16,541 nt of DNA from Clostridia bacterium (GTDB lineage Bacteria; Bacillota; Clostridia; Oscillospirales; Acutalibacteraceae), in the NCBI GenBank assembly GCA_017382915.1, contig JAFNZJ010000136.1:1-16541 (forward strand), written 5' to 3'. The translations under genes and the position numbers were made by a program. Positions 13,980 through 16,541 of the stretch are shown here, piece after piece (position 1 is the stretch's first letter; every line of letters begins with the position of its first letter). The notes under the pieces were generated by a model. That model had not been told where the DNA came from, did not search any database, and saw only the letters and a program-made list of their open reading frames with translations.

Positions 13980-16541
13980 ATGCAGTTTTTAGTAAACACA
14001 GTGGGTAACATACCCGCAATAAATAGTGCAGTTAACACCGTAACGGGGGAGGGGGTCTCTCCTGTTGCGGCTTTTGGCGTGCCCGATTTAGCCCGCAGTA
14101 TAGTGGCTTTTCATACATCGCAAAAATTGGGCAAGCCGGTTTTGGTTATAACCGAAACCGAAGCCGAAGCCAGGCGTATGGCAAATGATACGGCATCTGT
14201 CGGTGGTCTGTCGGCCGTTTACCCCTCAAGGGACTTTAACTTTTTAAACACCCTTGGCACCTCAAAGGAATATGAGCATCAGCGCATTGCCGCCCTTTGG
14301 AAGTTTTTAAATGGGCATATCAATGTTCTTTTTGCCGATATTGAAGCCTTTACCCAAAAAACCATTTCTCCTGCCGCCCTTAGCAACTCCGTAATAACCA
14401 TTAAAACAGGCAGCGAAATAAATCTTACTACCCTTTCAAAAAGCCTTGTAGATATGGGCTACGATTTGACCGAGCAGGTGGATGGCATAGGTCAGTTTTC
14501 GGTGCGCGGCGGTATAATTGATATATTTTCCCCCGCTTATGAGCAGCCTGTAAGAATTGAGCTTTGGGGTGATGAGGTTGATTCTATTGCCTTTTTTGAC
14601 CCTGCCGACCAACGCAGGGCAGAAGCCTTGGATGATGTAACCATTCTTCCCGCAGGTGAATTTTCGCTTGATAATGAAAGCCTTATAACCTGCCTTAAAA
14701 ACGCATTAAGTGATAAAAAAGTCACGGGCGAAAAGGCAATTTCGTTAGTAAACGGTGATATTGATGTTTTACTGTCGGGCGGCACCATTAACACCGACCG
14801 CTATATGCACCTTATCCCAAATCCCGCCGTATTTTTAAGCGACTATATTTCAGACGGTCTTATTATTTTAAGTGAAAATCGCAACATTTTATCCCGCCTA
14901 AAGGGTCTTGAAAAATCACGACTTGACCTTATAGGCGATTTGGCACAGCAGGGTATTGCAACCAAAAAAACGCCCCCGTTTTTCAGTGGCAAGGCCGACC
15001 TTGAAAAGCTTATAGAAAGCACAAAGACCTTGTATTTAGATAGCTTTGTGGGTAGCAGTCATCTTGTTGCCCCTAAAAATATATCCACCGCCTTTATTAA
15101 GCAACTTACCCCTTGGGGCGGCGGTATGGATGTACTGCTTGATGATATTCGCCCCGCTATAAAAGCCCACAAAACAGTGGTTATTTTGGCAGGCAATTTA
15201 AAGGGCGCCGAAATACTTCAAAATCAGCTTGAAACTAACGGCATAAAGGCACAGCTTGTAGGCGGGGATGATATTGTAGCGGGCTTTGGTGTTTTTGTTT
15301 TGCCAAACAGCCTGTCAGCAGGTCTGGAGCTTGTTGACCAAAATATGCTGGTTATCGCCCATAAGCCCTTAAACCTTGCCGCCAAATCTAAAAAAAGGCG
15401 CAGTAAAGGTGAAGCCTTTAATTCATTAGATGAACTTAAAATCGGCGACTATGTGGTGCATTATGCCCACGGTATAGGTCAGTTTGACGGTATCCACCGC
15501 ATTGAAACGGGAAGTGTGGTTAAGGACTATATAAAAATTAAGTATAAAGGCACCGATGTTTTATATGTGCCGGTAACCCAGCTTGATTTGGTATCAAGGT
15601 ATATTGGCGGCTCGGGTGAGGGCGGACCGCCCCTGCACCGTTTAGGCTCGGCAGAATGGCAAAAGGCAAAAACCAGAGTTCGCGCCGCCGTTAAGGATAT
15701 GGCAAAGGAGCTTACCCGCCTTTATGGTGAGCGCCTTAAGGTTAAGGGTCATGCCTTTATGGAGGATAATGAACTTCAAGCCGATTTTGAAGCCCGCTTT
15801 CCTTATGAGGAGACCGATGACCAGCTGCGCGCCATAAATGAAATTAAGGCAGATATGCAGCGCCCCGTTCCAATGGACCGACTGCTTTGCGGTGATGTTG
15901 GCTTTGGCAAAACAGAGGTTGCACTGCGCGCCGCCTTTAAATGCGTGCAGGAGGGTAAGCAGTGCGCCATTTTGGTGCCCACCACCATTTTGGCTTGGCA
16001 GCATTATTTAACCGCGACCGAGCGGTTTGGCGATTTACCTGTAGAAATAAAAATGCTGTCCCGTTTTTGCACCAGGGGTCAGATTAAAAAAACGGTTGAG
16101 GGGCTAAAACGCGGCGATGTTGATTTGGTTATCGGCACCCACCGTATGATATCGGCCGATGTTAAGTTCCGCGATTTGGGACTTGTTATTATTGATGAGG
16201 AGCAACGCTTTGGTGTTGCCCAAAAAGAAAAACTTAAAACTCTGTTTAATGCGGTGGATGTTTTAACCCTGACAGCCACCCCAATTCCGCGCACCCTTAA
16301 TATGGCAATGTCCGGTATTAGGGATATGTCCTCAATTGAGGAGGCCCCGCAGGACAGACAGCCCGTTCAAACCTATGTAATGGAGCAAAACAGCGCCGTC
16401 TTGTTGGAGGCAATAAATAAAGAGCTCCGCCGCGGTGGTCAGGTTTATTATTTGCATAATAGGGTGGAAAGCATTACCCACTGCGCCGCAAGGCTAAAGG
16501 CACTTCTGCCCGATGCCAGAATAGGCATTGCCCACGGCAAA
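13980..16541 (+). CDS. mfd: transcription-repair coupling factor Mfd, C-terminus missing
   Basis: 854 codons are visible from the ATG at 13980 (GGGGGAA ribosome binding site) and the frame is open to the right edge; a full Mfd has about 1,150 residues. The UvrB-like N-terminal region includes GYDLTEQVDGIGQFSVRGG and IDIFSP. The RNA polymerase-interaction domain begins near residue 488 (IGDYVVHYAHGIGQF). The translocase has Walker A GDVGFGKTE (638-646), the DEEQRFG box (739-745) and TATPIPRTLNMAMSG. It displaces stalled RNA polymerase and recruits the UvrA/B excision machinery. The motif usually written TTxLAQQHY reads TTILAWQHY here. No frameshift or stop is seen. Confidence 0.96.
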   Translation, partial: MQFLVNTVGNIPAINSAVNTVTGEGVSPVAAFGVPDLARSIVAFHTSQKLGKPVLVITETEAEARRMANDTASVGGLSAVYPSRDFNFLNTLGTSKEYEHQRIAALWKFLNGHINVLFADIEAFTQKTISPAALSNSVITIKTGSEINLTTLSKSLVDMGYDLTEQVDGIGQFSVRGGIIDIFSPAYEQPVRIELWGDEVDSIAFFDPADQRRAEALDDVTILPAGEFSLDNESLITCLKNALSDKKVTGEKAISLVNGDIDVLLSGGTINTDRYMHLIPNPAVFLSDYISDGLIILSENRNILSRLKGLEKSRLDLIGDLAQQGIATKKTPPFFSGKADLEKLIESTKTLYLDSFVGSSHLVAPKNISTAFIKQLTPWGGGMDVLLDDIRPAIKAHKTVVILAGNLKGAEILQNQLETNGIKAQLVGGDDIVAGFGVFVLPNSLSAGLELVDQNMLVIAHKPLNLAAKSKKRRSKGEAFNSLDELKIGDYVVHYAHGIGQFDGIHRIETGSVVKDYIKIKYKGTDVLYVPVTQLDLVSRYIGGSGEGGPPLHRLGSAEWQKAKTRVRAAVKDMAKELTRLYGERLKVKGHAFMEDNELQADFEARFPYEETDDQLRAINEIKADMQRPVPMDRLLCGDVGFGKTEVALRAAFKCVQEGKQCAILVPTTILAWQHYLTATERFGDLPVEIKMLSRFCTRGQIKKTVEGLKRGDVDLVIGTHRMISADVKFRDLGLVIIDEEQRFGVAQKEKLKTLFNAVDVLTLTATPIPRTLNMAMSGIRDMSSIEEAPQDRQPVQTYVMEQNSAVLLEAINKELRRGGQVYYLHNRVESITHCAARLKALLPDARIGIAHGK

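Noticed and set aside
15642..16004. 120-codon minus-strand frame inside mfd
   Set aside because: It lies opposite conserved Mfd motifs including Walker A, so it is a shadow frame.
1..16541. CRISPR array, tRNA, rRNA or insertion sequence
   Set aside because: I saw no regularly spaced repeats, no cloverleaf-like segments, no rRNA-like stretches and no transposase frame.

Overview
The window looks like a chromosomal segment of a low-to-moderate GC Gram-positive bacterium of the class Clostridia, probably a gut Oscillospiraceae/Ruminococcaceae-type organism. This is inferred from strong GGAGG-type ribosome binding sites, consensus sigma-A promoters, a DivIVA-like protein, an adjacent pth-mfd pair, a separate class I fumarase beta subunit, and YfhO/Gpi18-like envelope glycosyltransferases. 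I cannot name a species from sequence alone.

Layout. (1) Positions 1-5209, minus strand: a compact phage virion-assembly module, in transcription order scaffold-like protein, N4-gp56-type major capsid protein, small coiled-coil structural protein, fibre-like protein, adaptor-like protein, and a large beta-propeller-like tail nozzle/head-stabilisation protein that runs off the left edge. The order resembles podoviruses (P22 coat-gp4-gp10; T7 capsid-gp11-gp12). No terminase, portal or integrase gene lies between this block and the chromosomal-looking genes to its right. (2) 5192-5425: a boundary with an imperfect palindrome and a perfect-consensus promoter firing rightwards. (3) 5426-6533, plus strand: a DivIVA-like coiled-coil gene overlapping a fumarase beta-subunit gene, closed by a strong stem-loop terminator that probably works in both directions. 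(4) 6551-8504, minus strand: a three-gene operon encoding a D-2-hydroxyacid dehydrogenase, a YfbR-type HD-domain 5'-deoxynucleotidase and a GtrA-family membrane protein. (5) 8505-8606: two sigma-A-like promoters overlapping face to face. (6) 8607-16541, plus strand: a tightly packed operon of two membrane glycosyltransferase-like proteins, the 16S rRNA methyltransferase RsmE, peptidyl-tRNA hydrolase and Mfd (cut by the right edge).

How the genes work together. The left block builds a phage head and the start of a tail. The right block is housekeeping: envelope polymer glycosylation (Gpi18-like protein, YfhO, perhaps also GtrA on the other side of the shared promoter region), ribosome and tRNA upkeep (RsmE, Pth), and transcription-coupled repair (Mfd). 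The most notable features are the virion module lacking a portal/terminase at its expected position, the perfect GNRA hairpin behind the capsid gene, the overlapping divergent promoters, and the fumarase beta subunit without an adjacent alpha subunit. I found no CRISPR array, tRNA, rRNA or insertion sequence.
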